The notes: a model not told the origin generated them from the sequence alone. A DNA stretch of 64,000 bases from Congregibacter brevis (GCF_045689245.1 NZ_CP136865.1:1302001-1366000), one strand, 5' to 3'. Shown: positions 1-9,455, numbered from the stretch's first letter. Program-made: numbers and translations.

Positions 1-49
1 GCTGTTATCCGCTATGGATAAACTGGGTGCGTTGGGTGAGTCCACCTAG
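1..49 (+). CDS. 3' end of an upstream gene (partial, uncertain)
   Basis: Frame 2 is open from the window edge to a TAG at 47-49 and reads LLSAMDKLGALGEST. The codon choice resembles the neighbouring genes, while the other two frames read less naturally. Fifteen residues are too few to recognise a family, so this is only a guess that a + strand gene ends here. A short inverted repeat, TTATCC/GGATAA, lies inside it at 5-21. The 90 bases that follow, up to the M15 peptidase, show nothing recognisable. Confidence 0.3.
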   Translation, partial: LLSAMDKLGALGEST

Positions 50-139
50 GAGTCCTTTGAGTTGTATAGGCTTCTGATCAACGTTGCGCGGAGCAGTAAG
101 CCATTGGTTTATCAATGAAAGCAAGTTCTTAGCTCTGGA

Positions 140-877
140 GTGCTTTTGAGTCTTTCGGTTTTTCAGCGCCAGCTCCTCGGCCTGCATGAGAGTGCATTGC
201 AAGAGCGCGGTGGGCATAGGCTTCAGGCACCCGTTTGGGCTGCTCTGCAGTGTCTAACCGATGCGGCTGTTGAAGCGGGTTTCCGGTTGGAGGTTGCCAG
301 TGCTTATCGTTCCTATGAACGACAGCTGGCTATCTGGAACACTAAGTTAGCAGGGGGGCGTCCTGTTCTTGATGATGATGATCAGGTAGTTGATCTGGCG
401 ACATTGAGCGAAGAGGAGTGTATTCGCTGTGTGCTGCGGTTTTCGGCGATGCCGGGAGCCAGCCGTCACCATTGGGGAACCGATCTTGATGTTTTTGACG
501 CAGCGGCGGTAGGCGATGACTACCGCGTGCAACTGAGCCTTGCGGAGGTAGCTGCGTCAGGCCCTTTTGGACCGCTGCATGAATGGTTGGATCAACGCAT
601 TGCTGCGGGGGAGAGCTTTGGCTTTTATCGTCCCTATGATGAGGACCGTGGTGGCGTGGCTGCAGAGCGCTGGCATTTGAGTTACGCGCCCCTCGCAATG
701 CCCTACGAGCAGGCGAGTAGTGCAGAGGTACTTAGACTAGCTTGGCTGGAGTCTGGGCTTGAGAATCTTGCTGCACGAGAAGTATTGGACTCGCAGCTGG
801 AGTCACTGTTTGAACGTTTTGTAATGCGAGTGGCCGAGCCACCGGACAATGCGCTGAACTACCTGCCACCGGCCTAG
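140..877 (+). CDS. M15 family D-alanyl-D-alanine carboxypeptidase (VanY-like)
   Basis: A 245-residue zinc peptidase of the LAS/M15 superfamily, which trims the terminal D-Ala or cross-links of peptidoglycan stems. The metal and catalytic signature is intact: S108-x-H110-x-x-G113-x-x-x-D117, then E176-R-W-H179. No signal peptide is obvious from this start, so the location is unclear; a cytoplasmic role or a mis-called start are both possible. The start is a GTG, the first start codon after an in-frame TGA at 116-118. The only Shine-Dalgarno-like GGAG overlaps that GTG, so the TTG at 146 may be the real start. The gene converges on ppa, with about 27 bp between them. Confidence 0.85.
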   Translation: MLLSLSVFQRQLLGLHESALQERGGHRLQAPVWAALQCLTDAAVEAGFRLEVASAYRSYERQLAIWNTKLAGGRPVLDDDDQVVDLATLSEEECIRCVLRFSAMPGASRHHWGTDLDVFDAAAVGDDYRVQLSLAEVAASGPFGPLHEWLDQRIAAGESFGFYRPYDEDRGGVAAERWHLSYAPLAMPYEQASSAEVLRLAWLESGLENLAAREVLDSQLESLFERFVMRVAEPPDNALNYLPPA

Positions 878-904
878 TTGCCGGCAGCAGATAGAGCGAG
901 AGGC

Positions 905-1543
905 TTAGTCTTTTGCCTGCTCGTGAAGGTCCTTAAAGTGATTCCAGTAGTCTGTTTCGGAAGCGGCTATAACTTTCAGCGCTTCTTCGCGGCCATAGAC
1001 ATGATCAACTTTAATATCGATTTCCTTACCCGGTACTAGCTTATAGGTAGAGAAATAGTGCTGGAGTCGTTCGATCTTGATCTGCGGGAGGTCAGAAATA
1101 TCCTGCACGTCGCCCCAGATGTTGTCACCGTCAAGAATCGCAATGATTTTATCGTCGGCTTCTCCGTCGTCGATCATTTGTATGCCACCGACAACGCGCG
1201 CGTTGAGTACGATGTCAGAACGATTGATGTGACGCTCTGAGTACACGCAAATATCCAGGGGGTCGCCATCAGCAACCTCGACGCCCGGGCAGCGCTTGGC
1301 CACTTCTTCTGCGCAATAGGTGCGAGGAATGAAGCCATACAACGCAGGGGGGCTGGAGGTTGTGCGCTGGGGTCGGTCGACCATCAAGAAGCCTGATGCC
1401 TTGTCCAGTTCGTACTTAACCACATCGGTAGGTAGCATCTCGATGTAAACCTGTACTACGCCATCGTCGGCACCATCCATTTGTGTATGGAGGCCGTGCC
1501 AGGGGTGCCGGCGCCAGCGATTAAATTTTTCGTTGCGATACAT
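905..1543 (-). CDS. ppa: Inorganic pyrophosphatase, family I
   Basis: A soluble Mg-dependent pyrophosphatase that hydrolyses PPi to two phosphates and so pulls biosynthetic reactions forward. The family I signature is present as DGDPLD at residues 92-97, and the active-site Glu/Lys/Tyr environment (IEMLPTDVVKYE) is recognisable near residues 34-45. At 212 residues it is longer than the 176-residue E. coli enzyme, with extra sequence at the N terminus. It lies 153 bp downstream of a PPi-dependent phosphofructokinase on the same strand, so one PPi consumer and one PPi user sit side by side. Confidence 0.93.
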   Translation of the reverse strand: MYRNEKFNRWRRHPWHGLHTQMDGADDGVVQVYIEMLPTDVVKYELDKASGFLMVDRPQRTTSSPPALYGFIPRTYCAEEVAKRCPGVEVADGDPLDICVYSERHINRSDIVLNARVVGGIQMIDDGEADDKIIAILDGDNIWGDVQDISDLPQIKIERLQHYFSTYKLVPGKEIDIKVDHVYGREEALKVIAASETDYWNHFKDLHEQAKD

Positions 1544-1696
1544 AGTGTCTCCTCAATGTTTCACGGCGCGCGTGGATGCGTCGGTGCCGTGGTGAATCTG
1601 GTCAAAACATCCAACTTAAAAATCGGGCGCGATTGTAACCGCTACCCGTGGAAATCTGCGAGGCGATATTGCTTTACGTTTTTTGGCGCTACAGCT

Positions 1697-2968
1697 TTAT
1701 TGAGAAACCTTGAAGCGCTTGCGCAGTCGCCGGGGCACCAATTCATTCTTTAGCCGCACGTACTGAGGTAAGCCCTGACGATAGCTTGGGTAGGCCTCTC
1801 CTTGAATCAGGGGCTGCAGGTACTCGCGGGCGGCCGGTGTAATGCCAAAGCCATCGCGACTGATGTAGTTTCGCGGCATTTTCTTTTCGACGTTGGCGAC
1901 TTCCTCGAGAGGCGCTTCTACTATTCGCCAGCTATAACGCTTGCCATTGCCGCGAACGATGCCCGGCATCACCGCATTTTTGCCAGCTACGGCCATTTTG
2001 ACTGCCGCTTTGCCTACGGCATAAGCTTGATCGAGGTCTGTCTGAGACGCGATATGCCTCGCGGAGCGCTGAAGATAGTCCGCAACCGCCCAGTGATACT
2101 TGTAGTTCAGTTCTTCTTTCACCATTCCCGCCAGTGCGGGCGCTAAGCCGCCCAGCTGTGCATGGCCGAAAGCGTCGCGAGTCCCCATGTCGCTGATGAA
2201 GCGTCCATCGGCGGTTTGCGCTCCCTCGGATGCCACAACAACACAATAGCCAAAACGTTTGACCGATCGATCTACCCGCGCCAGAAACTTCTTCTTATCG
2301 AAGGCGATCTCGGGAAACAGAATGACGTGTGGCGCATCGCCCTCTTGTTCGGCCGCTAGACCAGAGGCCGCCGCGATCCAGCCCGCATGACGTCCCATAA
2401 CCTCCAGAATGAACACCTTCGTGGAGCTAGCGCACATGGAGGCGACATCCATTGCTGCTTCTCGTGTTGAGACAGCTACGTATTTGGCAACGGATCCAAA
2501 GCCCGGACTGTTGTCTGTATGGGGAAGATCATTATCAATCGTTTTGGGAACATGAATCGCTTGGAGGGGATAACCCAAAGTCTGACTCAGCTGGGATACT
2601 TTTAAGCAGGTGTCAGCGGAATCTCCGCCCCCGTTGTAAAAGAAGTAGCGGATATCGTGTGCACGGAACACCTCGATAAGGCGCTCGTACTCAGCACGAT
2701 TCTTCTCCAGGGACTTTAACTTGTGTCGGCAGCTGCCAAAGGCTCCCGAAGGCGTCTGAAGAAGCCCTCTAATCGCGGCCTTGCTCTCCTTGCCGGTATC
2801 AATAAGCTCTTCCTGCAGTGCACCAATGATTCCGTTGCGACCCGCGAATACTTTGCCGATGACGTCCCGGTGTTCTCTTGCCGTTTCAATAACACCGCAA
2901 GCAGAGGCGTTGATTACAGACGTGACACCCCCTGATTGGGCGTAAAAGGCGTTGGCTTTGCGGCTCAC
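1697..2968 (-). CDS. pfp: Pyrophosphate-dependent 6-phosphofructokinase
   Basis: Phosphorylates fructose 6-phosphate in glycolysis, reversibly when PPi is the donor. Donor-specificity residues can be read directly. The loop that is GGDGS in ATP enzymes is GGGDS here, with Asp at the position of E. coli Gly104. The loop PGTIDND is PKTIDND, with Lys at the position of Gly124. Both changes mark PPi-dependent enzymes. MGRHAGW is also present. I prefer the GTG start at 2968 (VSRKANAFYAQSGG, 423 residues) because a GAGG lies 9 bases upstream and the family begins there; an ATG 14 codons earlier at 3010 keeps the frame open. Divergent from mpl. Confidence 0.9.
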   Translation of the reverse strand: MSRKANAFYAQSGGVTSVINASACGVIETAREHRDVIGKVFAGRNGIIGALQEELIDTGKESKAAIRGLLQTPSGAFGSCRHKLKSLEKNRAEYERLIEVFRAHDIRYFFYNGGGDSADTCLKVSQLSQTLGYPLQAIHVPKTIDNDLPHTDNSPGFGSVAKYVAVSTREAAMDVASMCASSTKVFILEVMGRHAGWIAAASGLAAEQEGDAPHVILFPEIAFDKKKFLARVDRSVKRFGYCVVVASEGAQTADGRFISDMGTRDAFGHAQLGGLAPALAGMVKEELNYKYHWAVADYLQRSARHIASQTDLDQAYAVGKAAVKMAVAGKNAVMPGIVRGNGKRYSWRIVEAPLEEVANVEKKMPRNYISRDGFGITPAAREYLQPLIQGEAYPSYRQGLPQYVRLKNELVPRRLRKRFKVSQ

Positions 2969-3099
2969 TTTGGCGATCCTCAAGAGGCATGAATACGATG
3001 GCTGCATCATACGGGAAGCGGGCGGTACTGTGCACCGCGTGGAACAGCTGTACTGTGATGCCGTGCTAGAATTTCGCTCTTTTTTCGCGAGGACTGGCT

Positions 3100-4473
3100 G
3101 TGCATCAGCGTCTGCACATTCTCGGCATCTGCGGCACCTTCATGGGGGGCTTGGCTTTGATCGCCCGAGAGTTGGGTTGGGAGGTGAGCGGCTGTGACGC
3201 TAATGTCTACCCGCCTATGAGCGATCAGCTTGCCGCTGCGGGCATCACCTTACACGAGGGCTTCGATCCCGAGCATCTCCCCGACGACGCGTTGATCGTT
3301 GTGGGCAACGCACTATCGCGGGGTAACCCCGCTGTTGAGGCGGTACTGTCTCGAGGGATGAAGTATCAGTCGGGGCCTCAATGGCTGGCCGAAGCCGTGC
3401 TTGCAGATCGTTGGGTGTTGGCTGTTTCCGGGACCCACGGTAAGACGACGGCGAGTAGCATGCTGGCTTGGCTCCTCGAAGATGCGGGCCTATCGCCGGG
3501 ATTCCTTATTGGGGGGGTGCCGCTTAATTTTGGCGTGTCGGCCCGCTTGGGCGGCGGCAGCTTCTTTGTGATTGAGGCTGACGAGTACGACACAGCGTTT
3601 TTCGATAAGCGCTCAAAGTTTGTGCACTACCGCCCACGTACGTTGATCGTGAACAATCTGGAGTTCGACCACGCTGATATATTTCCCGATTTGGCTGCGA
3701 TTCAACGTCAGTTTCATCATCTTATTCGCTGCGTTCCTGGAAACGGTCAGGTGTTTACGCCGGCAGGGGTCCCGGCGATCGAGGAAATGTTAGAGCTGGG
3801 CTGCTGGACGCCTAGAGAGACTTTGGCCGCAAATCATGCAAAAGCTGATTGGCGGGCCTCCCTCGAAGATGCCGGGGGTACTTCCTGGACACTTGATGCG
3901 CCCGAGGGTGAAAAACTATCCGTTAGCTGGGGGCAGCGGGGCGCGCACAATGTGGCCAATGCCCTGGGCGCCTGCGCTGCAGCGCGCCATGTGGGCGTGA
4001 TGCCGGCGCATTCCGTCGAAGCCCTAGCGCGTTTTAAGGGGGTTCGCAGGCGATTGGAGCTGCGCGGTGAGGTCAATGGCGTTCGTGTTTACGATGATTT
4101 TGCTCACCACCCCACCGCTATAGCGGCTACGCTGGAGGCCATGCAGGGCGCTGCAGGGCGCAAACGCTTATTGGCAGTTATCGAACCGCGATCCAATACC
4201 ATGCGTATGGGAGAGCATCGAGCTGCCCTTGCACCATCTACAGCGAAAGCTGACGTGGTGTTTTGGTATCAACCGAGAACACTCGGCTGGTCCCTGGATG
4301 ATGTGCTTGAGAGTAGTGACGTACCCGCCACCATCAACGAGGATATCGATGAGCTTGTTAAATGTATCGTCGATGAAACTTTGCCGGGCGATGATGTCGT
4401 AGTAATGAGTAATGGTGCCTTTGGAGGCATTCATCAGCGTCTGTTGTCCGCATTGGCGCAGAATCAGCCTTAG
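3100..4473 (+). CDS. mpl: UDP-MurNAc:L-Ala-gamma-D-Glu-meso-DAP ligase (murein peptide ligase)
   Basis: Mpl attaches recycled murein tripeptide to UDP-MurNAc, returning turnover products to peptidoglycan synthesis in the cytoplasm. This 457-residue Mur ligase has an N-terminal Rossmann region (ILGICGTFMGGLA), the ATP P-loop GTHGKTT at 111-117, and the later YDDFAHHPTAI motif characteristic of Mpl/MurC. Length matches the family. The GTG start has a GAGG 7 bases upstream. It is followed after 19 bp by the RND exporter gene, so co-transcription is likely. Confidence 0.95.
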   Translation: MHQRLHILGICGTFMGGLALIARELGWEVSGCDANVYPPMSDQLAAAGITLHEGFDPEHLPDDALIVVGNALSRGNPAVEAVLSRGMKYQSGPQWLAEAVLADRWVLAVSGTHGKTTASSMLAWLLEDAGLSPGFLIGGVPLNFGVSARLGGGSFFVIEADEYDTAFFDKRSKFVHYRPRTLIVNNLEFDHADIFPDLAAIQRQFHHLIRCVPGNGQVFTPAGVPAIEEMLELGCWTPRETLAANHAKADWRASLEDAGGTSWTLDAPEGEKLSVSWGQRGAHNVANALGACAAARHVGVMPAHSVEALARFKGVRRRLELRGEVNGVRVYDDFAHHPTAIAATLEAMQGAAGRKRLLAVIEPRSNTMRMGEHRAALAPSTAKADVVFWYQPRTLGWSLDDVLESSDVPATINEDIDELVKCIVDETLPGDDVVVMSNGAFGGIHQRLLSALAQNQP

Positions 4474-4492
4474 GAATACCGGGAGTACATCT

Positions 4493-7159
4493 ATGTTGGC
4501 CTTTTATGAGCAGTTAGTGCTGCGGCGACCCCTTGCCGTACTCGGCCTGCTCTCGGTATTACTGCTGCTCGCATTGTTGCAGTTTCCAAAAATTCGTATT
4601 GATGCGTCGGCAGATTCCCTGTTGCTTCAGGGTGATCCGGCGCTGGAATACTTTCGAGAAGTTGGTCGTCGCTACAGCAGTGAGGACTTCATCGTCATAA
4701 CCTGGCGGCCGAAGGCGCCGCTACTGTCAGACCAGTCGTTGCAGCCACTGTCCGCCATGGCAGAGGAGCTTCGTGTACTGCCCGGCGTGTCTTCAGTGGT
4801 TACTGTGATGGATGTGCCCCTGCTGCAAAGTCCTCCGGTGGGTCTCTCGCAGGTGACTTCCGGTGACCCGTTACCGTCTCTGAAGGACCCAAATATTGAT
4901 CGAGAGCAGGCGCTTAAAGAGTTTACGCAAAGTCCGCTATATAGCAATTTACTGGTGGGCGAGCAGGGTGACGTCACTGCCATTCAAGTGAATCTGGAGC
5001 GTGCTGACGGTGATGGTGATCTTGTGCGGGAGCGGGACGAGCTGCGTCTTGCTGAGCGTTCCGGAGATTTTGATGCGGCCGCCGCGGCGCGTCTGGCTGA
5101 AGTCGAACAGGAGGTGAAGCTCCGCAACGCCGAGCAGTTGGTTCAGCAGAGTGATCTAGTGACAAGCGTTCGTGGCGTGGTGGATGGCTATCGCGATCAC
5201 GCCGGCATCTTTGTCGGTGGCGTACCCATGATCGCTGCCGACATGGTGAGCTTTGTTCGTAGCGATCTCGTGCTTTTTGGTAGCGCGATTCTCGCGGTTA
5301 TGGTGCTGGTACTGGCACTGATTTTTCGGCGTCTTAAGTGGGTGGTCATTCCTTTGCTGAGCTGCTCCCTCGGTGTGGCTTACACCCTTGGGATACTGGG
5401 CTATCTCGATTGGCGGATGACGGTGATTTCCTCGAACGTGGTTGCCGTGTTGCTCATCGTCGGACTCGCTATCGCTATTCATTTGGTGGTGCGCTACCGA
5501 GAGCTTCATCAAGAGCAGCCGGATGCCCCGACCTTTGATCGTGTGCGCGACACTATGCGTCTCATGGCGGTGCCTTGCGTGTATACCGGCGTCACCACAA
5601 TGGTGGCATTTGTGTCCCTGGTGGTGTCAGGAATTCAACCAGTGATCGACTTTGGGTGGATGATGACACTGGGAATATGCGTAGCCTTGCTGGTGTCTTT
5701 CAGTCTTGTGCCAGCGTTGATGCTTCTCTGGCGAAAGGATCCAAAGTCTGTCGCCGCCGAGGAAGGCGCGCCGTTTACTATGCGGTTTGCGCAGATTGCA
5801 GATCGCCAGGGATCGCTTGTGCTGTGGGGAAGTCTCGCCTTGAGTGTCTTCGTGGTTGTTGGTGTATTGCGACTCAAAGTCGAAAATCGTTTTATTGATT
5901 ACTTCAAGGAAACCACCGAGATTTATCAGGGCATGGAGCTTTTGGACGCTCGCCTGGGCGGTACCATCCCCTTGGACATTGTAATCGCTGCGCCGGATAG
6001 CTCTGCGCCGCTGCCTGGATTGGAGGGCTCCTCTAATATAGCGGCCGCTCCTTTGGCAGAGGATGATCCCTTTGCCGAAGAGTTCGAAGATCCCTTCGGG
6101 AGCGGCGAAGCAGTGGCGTCTGAAGAGTCTGACGCCTTCGCTGATGATGGTTTTGGAGACGACACTTTCGCTGGAGATGCATTTGCCGATGATGATTTTT
6201 CGGATGGCGATGATTTCTTTGAGTCCGACGGCGATGCCTTCGCGGGCAGCTCCAGTAATCAAAATGTGGATCCCGGATTCTGGTTTAGTTTAGAAGGAAT
6301 GCGTCTTATCGATCGCTTGCAGGGGATTGTCGATGGGTACGCCGAAACCGGTAAGACTCAGTCACTGTCGACTACCTTTGAATTATTCCGCCAGCTCCTA
6401 GGCGACGATATGGGGAGTGTGGAACTCGCTCTTGCTCGTAACGCGCTGTCTGACGATATTTCCCGTCAGCTGGTGGCACCGTATTTTAACGCCGAGCGGG
6501 ATGAGGCGAGAATTACGGTGCGAGTTAAGGAAACTAGTGAGGACTTGCGCCGCGCCGCGTTCCTTCGAGACTTGAACGTCGCACTGCAAACCGAAGGCGG
6601 TCTTGACGAGGGGCAAGCTCAGTTCACGGGAATGTTGGTGATGTACAACAACGTGCTGCAGAGCCTTTTTGCCTCCCAAATACTGACGCTGGGAGCGGTC
6701 TTCGCGGTGATTATGCTGATGTTCTGGATTCTGTTTCGCTCATTTTCTTTGGCACTTATAGCCCTTGCGCCAAATCTGTTGGCCGCGGGAATGGTACTGG
6801 GGATCATGGGTTTTGCCGGGATTCCGCTAGATATTATGACCATTACCATTGCTGCCATCGTGGTGGGCATTGGCGTGGATAACTGTATCCACTACGTGCA
6901 TCGCTTTAAACGCGAGTTCCCCGCAGATCGGAATTACCTTGCGTCTATGTATCGCTGTCACGGAAGTATTGGGCGGGCGATGTACTACACGACGTTAACG
7001 CTGGTTGTGGGGTTCAGCACGCTGACCTTGTCGAACTTCAACCCTAGTTTGTACTTTGGCGTACTCACAGTTATCGCTATGAGCGCCGCTGTGGTGGGAG
7101 CTTTGCTGTTGCTTCCTAGATTGATTCTGCTGTTTAAGCCTCTGGGTGCTGAGCAATGA
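4493..7159 (+). CDS. RND superfamily (MMPL-type) exporter with acidic insert
   Basis: An 888-residue inner-membrane transporter of the RND/MMPL superfamily, probably exporting hydrophobic or lipid-like molecules; the substrate is unknown. The architecture is the usual internal duplication: an N-terminal membrane segment, a periplasmic domain, a five-to-six-helix bundle (about 255-420), then a second copy ending in the helix bundle after about 730. The second periplasmic domain carries a low-complexity insert at about 520-590, very rich in Asp, Glu, Phe and Gly. The ATG at 4493 is preferred because GGGAG lies 7 bases upstream; the frame stays open to 4412 inside mpl. The stop overlaps the next gene by 4 bp (ATGA). 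Confidence 0.88.
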   Translation: MLAFYEQLVLRRPLAVLGLLSVLLLLALLQFPKIRIDASADSLLLQGDPALEYFREVGRRYSSEDFIVITWRPKAPLLSDQSLQPLSAMAEELRVLPGVSSVVTVMDVPLLQSPPVGLSQVTSGDPLPSLKDPNIDREQALKEFTQSPLYSNLLVGEQGDVTAIQVNLERADGDGDLVRERDELRLAERSGDFDAAAAARLAEVEQEVKLRNAEQLVQQSDLVTSVRGVVDGYRDHAGIFVGGVPMIAADMVSFVRSDLVLFGSAILAVMVLVLALIFRRLKWVVIPLLSCSLGVAYTLGILGYLDWRMTVISSNVVAVLLIVGLAIAIHLVVRYRELHQEQPDAPTFDRVRDTMRLMAVPCVYTGVTTMVAFVSLVVSGIQPVIDFGWMMTLGICVALLVSFSLVPALMLLWRKDPKSVAAEEGAPFTMRFAQIADRQGSLVLWGSLALSVFVVVGVLRLKVENRFIDYFKETTEIYQGMELLDARLGGTIPLDIVIAAPDSSAPLPGLEGSSNIAAAPLAEDDPFAEEFEDPFGSGEAVASEESDAFADDGFGDDTFAGDAFADDDFSDGDDFFESDGDAFAGSSSNQNVDPGFWFSLEGMRLIDRLQGIVDGYAETGKTQSLSTTFELFRQLLGDDMGSVELALARNALSDDISRQLVAPYFNAERDEARITVRVKETSEDLRRAAFLRDLNVALQTEGGLDEGQAQFTGMLVMYNNVLQSLFASQILTLGAVFAVIMLMFWILFRSFSLALIALAPNLLAAGMVLGIMGFAGIPLDIMTITIAAIVVGIGVDNCIHYVHRFKREFPADRNYLASMYRCHGSIGRAMYYTTLTLVVGFSTLTLSNFNPSLYFGVLTVIAMSAAVVGALLLLPRLILLFKPLGAEQ

Positions 7160-7749
7160 CCGAGCTGGCATTTTTTCCTCTGTCTGCAGCGCTGGTGCCC
7201 TATGGACGTATGCCGCTGCAGATATTCGAGCAGCGGTATCTCGAGTTAGTGAAGTCCTCTATGCGAAGTGGCGAGCCCTTCGGCATGCTGCGTATTGAGC
7301 GAGGAGGCGAGGTTGGATCTGCACGCCTGCCGGAGCTCGCCGACATCGGCACCCTTGCTTCGATCGTCGACTGGGATCAGCTGGATAATGGCTTGCTGGG
7401 AGTCACTGTTGAGGGAGGGCAGCGCTTTCGGCCTCTTGAGTTCTGGCGTGAGGAAAGCGGTTTGATCCGTGGGCAGGTGGAGTTACTTCCCCCGCTTGAG
7501 CCTGCGGCAATGATCGATGCCTGGGAGCCTATGCGAACGGTGCTCCAGGGTCTGGAGGCTCACCCCCATGTTCAGCGTATCGGCATGCCTGTGGACATGA
7601 GTGACGCATGGCAGGTCGCCTACAGTCTTGTGCAGCTCTTGCCCTTGGAGGAAGAGCTCAAAGTTGAGCTTCTTTCGCTGATGGCGATTGAGGAACTCAT
7701 GCGAGAGCTTGATTTGCTGCTCAATGCCCTCAGTGGTGAGGGTCAATAA
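7156..7749 (+). CDS. LON substrate-binding domain protein (YcaP/LON-N type)
   Basis: A 197-residue stand-alone homologue of the N-terminal substrate-binding domain of Lon protease, recognisable from LAFFPLSAALVPYGRMPLQIFEQRY and the later spread of LON-domain motifs. No ATPase or protease domain follows. The biochemical role of such proteins is not established; they are often called peptidase S16. It overlaps the RND gene by 4 bp (ATGA), so translation is probably coupled and the two proteins may be linked functionally. That link is inference only. A true lon gene lies far away at 49.4 kb. Confidence 0.87.
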   Translation: MTELAFFPLSAALVPYGRMPLQIFEQRYLELVKSSMRSGEPFGMLRIERGGEVGSARLPELADIGTLASIVDWDQLDNGLLGVTVEGGQRFRPLEFWREESGLIRGQVELLPPLEPAAMIDAWEPMRTVLQGLEAHPHVQRIGMPVDMSDAWQVAYSLVQLLPLEEELKVELLSLMAIEELMRELDLLLNALSGEGQ

Positions 7750-7772
7750 GATAAGGCGAGACGGCTTAGCGC

Positions 7773-8402
7773 TTAGTCGATTGAGGACGCGTTGCTGGGT
7801 GCCCAACCGCCGAGCATTTGCCATCGGTTAACGATACCGCAAAACAGTTCCGCCGTGCGCTCAGCGTCATAGGCCGCTGAGTGGGCCTGCTCGTTATCAA
7901 AAGGAATCCCCGCCTCAAAGCAGCTCTTCGCTAACACCGTTTGGCCATAGGCCAGCCCGGATAAGGTCGCGGTGTCAAAATGAGAGAAGGGGTGAAAGGG
8001 GTTTCGCTTAATTTCGCAACGCTCTACCGCTGCATTTAAGAAGCCAGCGTCGAAGTGTGCGTTGTGTCCTACAAGGATTGCTCGGGTGCATTCCTGGTCG
8101 CGTATTTCCCGTCTAACGATCTGAAAAAGCTCTCCTAGAGCATCTTTTTCTGAGTGTGCTTCTCGGAACGGGTGCCAGGGATCAATGCCTGTAAAATCCA
8201 AAGCAGACTGCTCGATATTGGCTCCCTCGAAGGGTGCGACATTAAAACTGTGCGTTTCGTGCACGGCAATATGTCCGGCGTCGTCCATGCGCACGATCGT
8301 TGCCGCCAGCTCCAGAACCGCATCGGTAGATGAGGAAAATCCTCCGGTTTCCATATCCACTATCACGGGTAGAAAACCACGAAAACGTGATCTCATGGTC
8401 AT
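7773..8402 (-). CDS. rnt: Ribonuclease T
   Basis: A DEDDh 3'-5' exoribonuclease that matures the 3' ends of tRNAs and other stable RNAs and acts on structured DNA ends. All five catalytic residues are visible: D16 and E18 (VDMETGG), D118 (HNAHFDAG), H174 and D179 (AHSAAYDAE). The RNase T hallmark KRNPFHPF is also present. Length is 209 residues, like E. coli Rnt. It starts 3 bp after the pyrC stop on the same strand, so the two genes are probably one transcript, a common arrangement in related bacteria. Confidence 0.96.
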   Translation of the reverse strand: MTMRSRFRGFLPVIVDMETGGFSSSTDAVLELAATIVRMDDAGHIAVHETHSFNVAPFEGANIEQSALDFTGIDPWHPFREAHSEKDALGELFQIVRREIRDQECTRAILVGHNAHFDAGFLNAAVERCEIKRNPFHPFSHFDTATLSGLAYGQTVLAKSCFEAGIPFDNEQAHSAAYDAERTAELFCGIVNRWQMLGGWAPSNASSID

Positions 8403-8405
8403 GAC

Positions 8406-9455
8406 TCAGGGGGCTCCTGCATCGACGACTTGCCAGTGCAGGGTCTCGCCAGCGCGCAGGGGAACTAACTCGCTGTCGCCCAAAGGGATCGTTGCGGGCA
8501 CGGTCCAGTCGACGCGTCGCAGCTGAACGGTGTCGCCGTTACGCGGACGTCCGTAGAAGTCTGGTCCGCGAAGGGACGCGAAGTCCTCGAGACGATCAAG
8601 CGCTGCCAACTCGTCGAATACTTCAGCGTAGAACTCCAGAGAAGCGTGTGCAGTGTAGACACCTGCGCAACCGCAGGCGCTCTCTTTGGCGTGCTGCTCG
8701 TGAGGAGCCGAATCCGTTCCGATAAAGAAACTCCTGTCTTCCCCCGTCGCAGCGCCACGAAGCGCTTCCTGGTGCTGTCGTCGCTTAAGAATCGGCAGGC
8801 AGTAGTAGTGGGGCTTAATGCCGCCTACCAGCATATCGTTGCGATTGAGGAGCAGATGGTGAGCGGTGATTGTTGCTGCGACTCTGGGACCCGCGCTTTT
8901 TACAAAGTCTACGGCGTCCCTTGTGGTGATGTGCTCCAGTACGACCCTGAGCTTCGGAAAACGATCGATGATGGGGGCAAGATGCTCTCCAATGAAAGCC
9001 GCCTCGCGGTCAAAAATATCGACGTCTTGATCTGTCACTTCGCCGTGAACGAGTAATGGTAAGTCCACTTCTTCCATAGTGGCGAGGATGGGATAGAGAG
9101 CCTCGAGAGAGTTAACGCCAGCGTCAGAATTGGTGGTGGCTCCCGCGGGGTACAGCTTTACTGCCGCCAGCCAATCTATCTCTGCCGCCTCGCGAATATC
9201 GGCCTCACTGGTCGCGTCGGTTAGATACAAGGTCATGAGGGGGTCAAATTGTCGGGCCGTGGTCTGCATGCTGCGCAGAATACGCTGTCGGTACTCGGCA
9301 GCCAGGCGCGCGTTGGTGACCGCGGGCACGAGGTTAGGCATGACAATGACCCGGCCCATGTACCGCGCCATATCCGCCGAGGTTTGGGTTAAAGCAGATC
9401 CATCTCGGAGGTGGCTGTGCCAGTCGTCGGGGCGAATAAGGGTTAGGGTGTCCAA
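8406..9455 (-). CDS. pyrC: Dihydroorotase, type II
   Basis: Catalyses ring closure of N-carbamoyl-L-aspartate to dihydroorotate, the third step of pyrimidine synthesis. The 349-residue length and the zinc-ligand motif WHSHLRDG (His13, His15), the AVKLYPAGATT segment bearing the carbamylated lysine, and later conserved histidines (EHITT, GTDSAPH) identify the E. coli-like homodimeric type. It is the promoter-proximal gene of the pyrC-rnt pair and is divergent from argG. Confidence 0.96.
   Translation of the reverse strand: MDTLTLIRPDDWHSHLRDGSALTQTSADMARYMGRVIVMPNLVPAVTNARLAAEYRQRILRSMQTTARQFDPLMTLYLTDATSEADIREAAEIDWLAAVKLYPAGATTNSDAGVNSLEALYPILATMEEVDLPLLVHGEVTDQDVDIFDREAAFIGEHLAPIIDRFPKLRVVLEHITTRDAVDFVKSAGPRVAATITAHHLLLNRNDMLVGGIKPHYYCLPILKRRQHQEALRGAATGEDRSFFIGTDSAPHEQHAKESACGCAGVYTAHASLEFYAEVFDELAALDRLEDFASLRGPDFYGRPRNGDTVQLRRVDWTVPATIPLGDSELVPLRAGETLHWQVVDAGAP

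Noticed and set aside
5627..6262. A 211-codon open frame opposite the RND gene
   Set aside because: Antisense to a clear transporter domain and its acidic insert; its Ser/Ile-rich and basic sequence is what the insert gives when read backwards.
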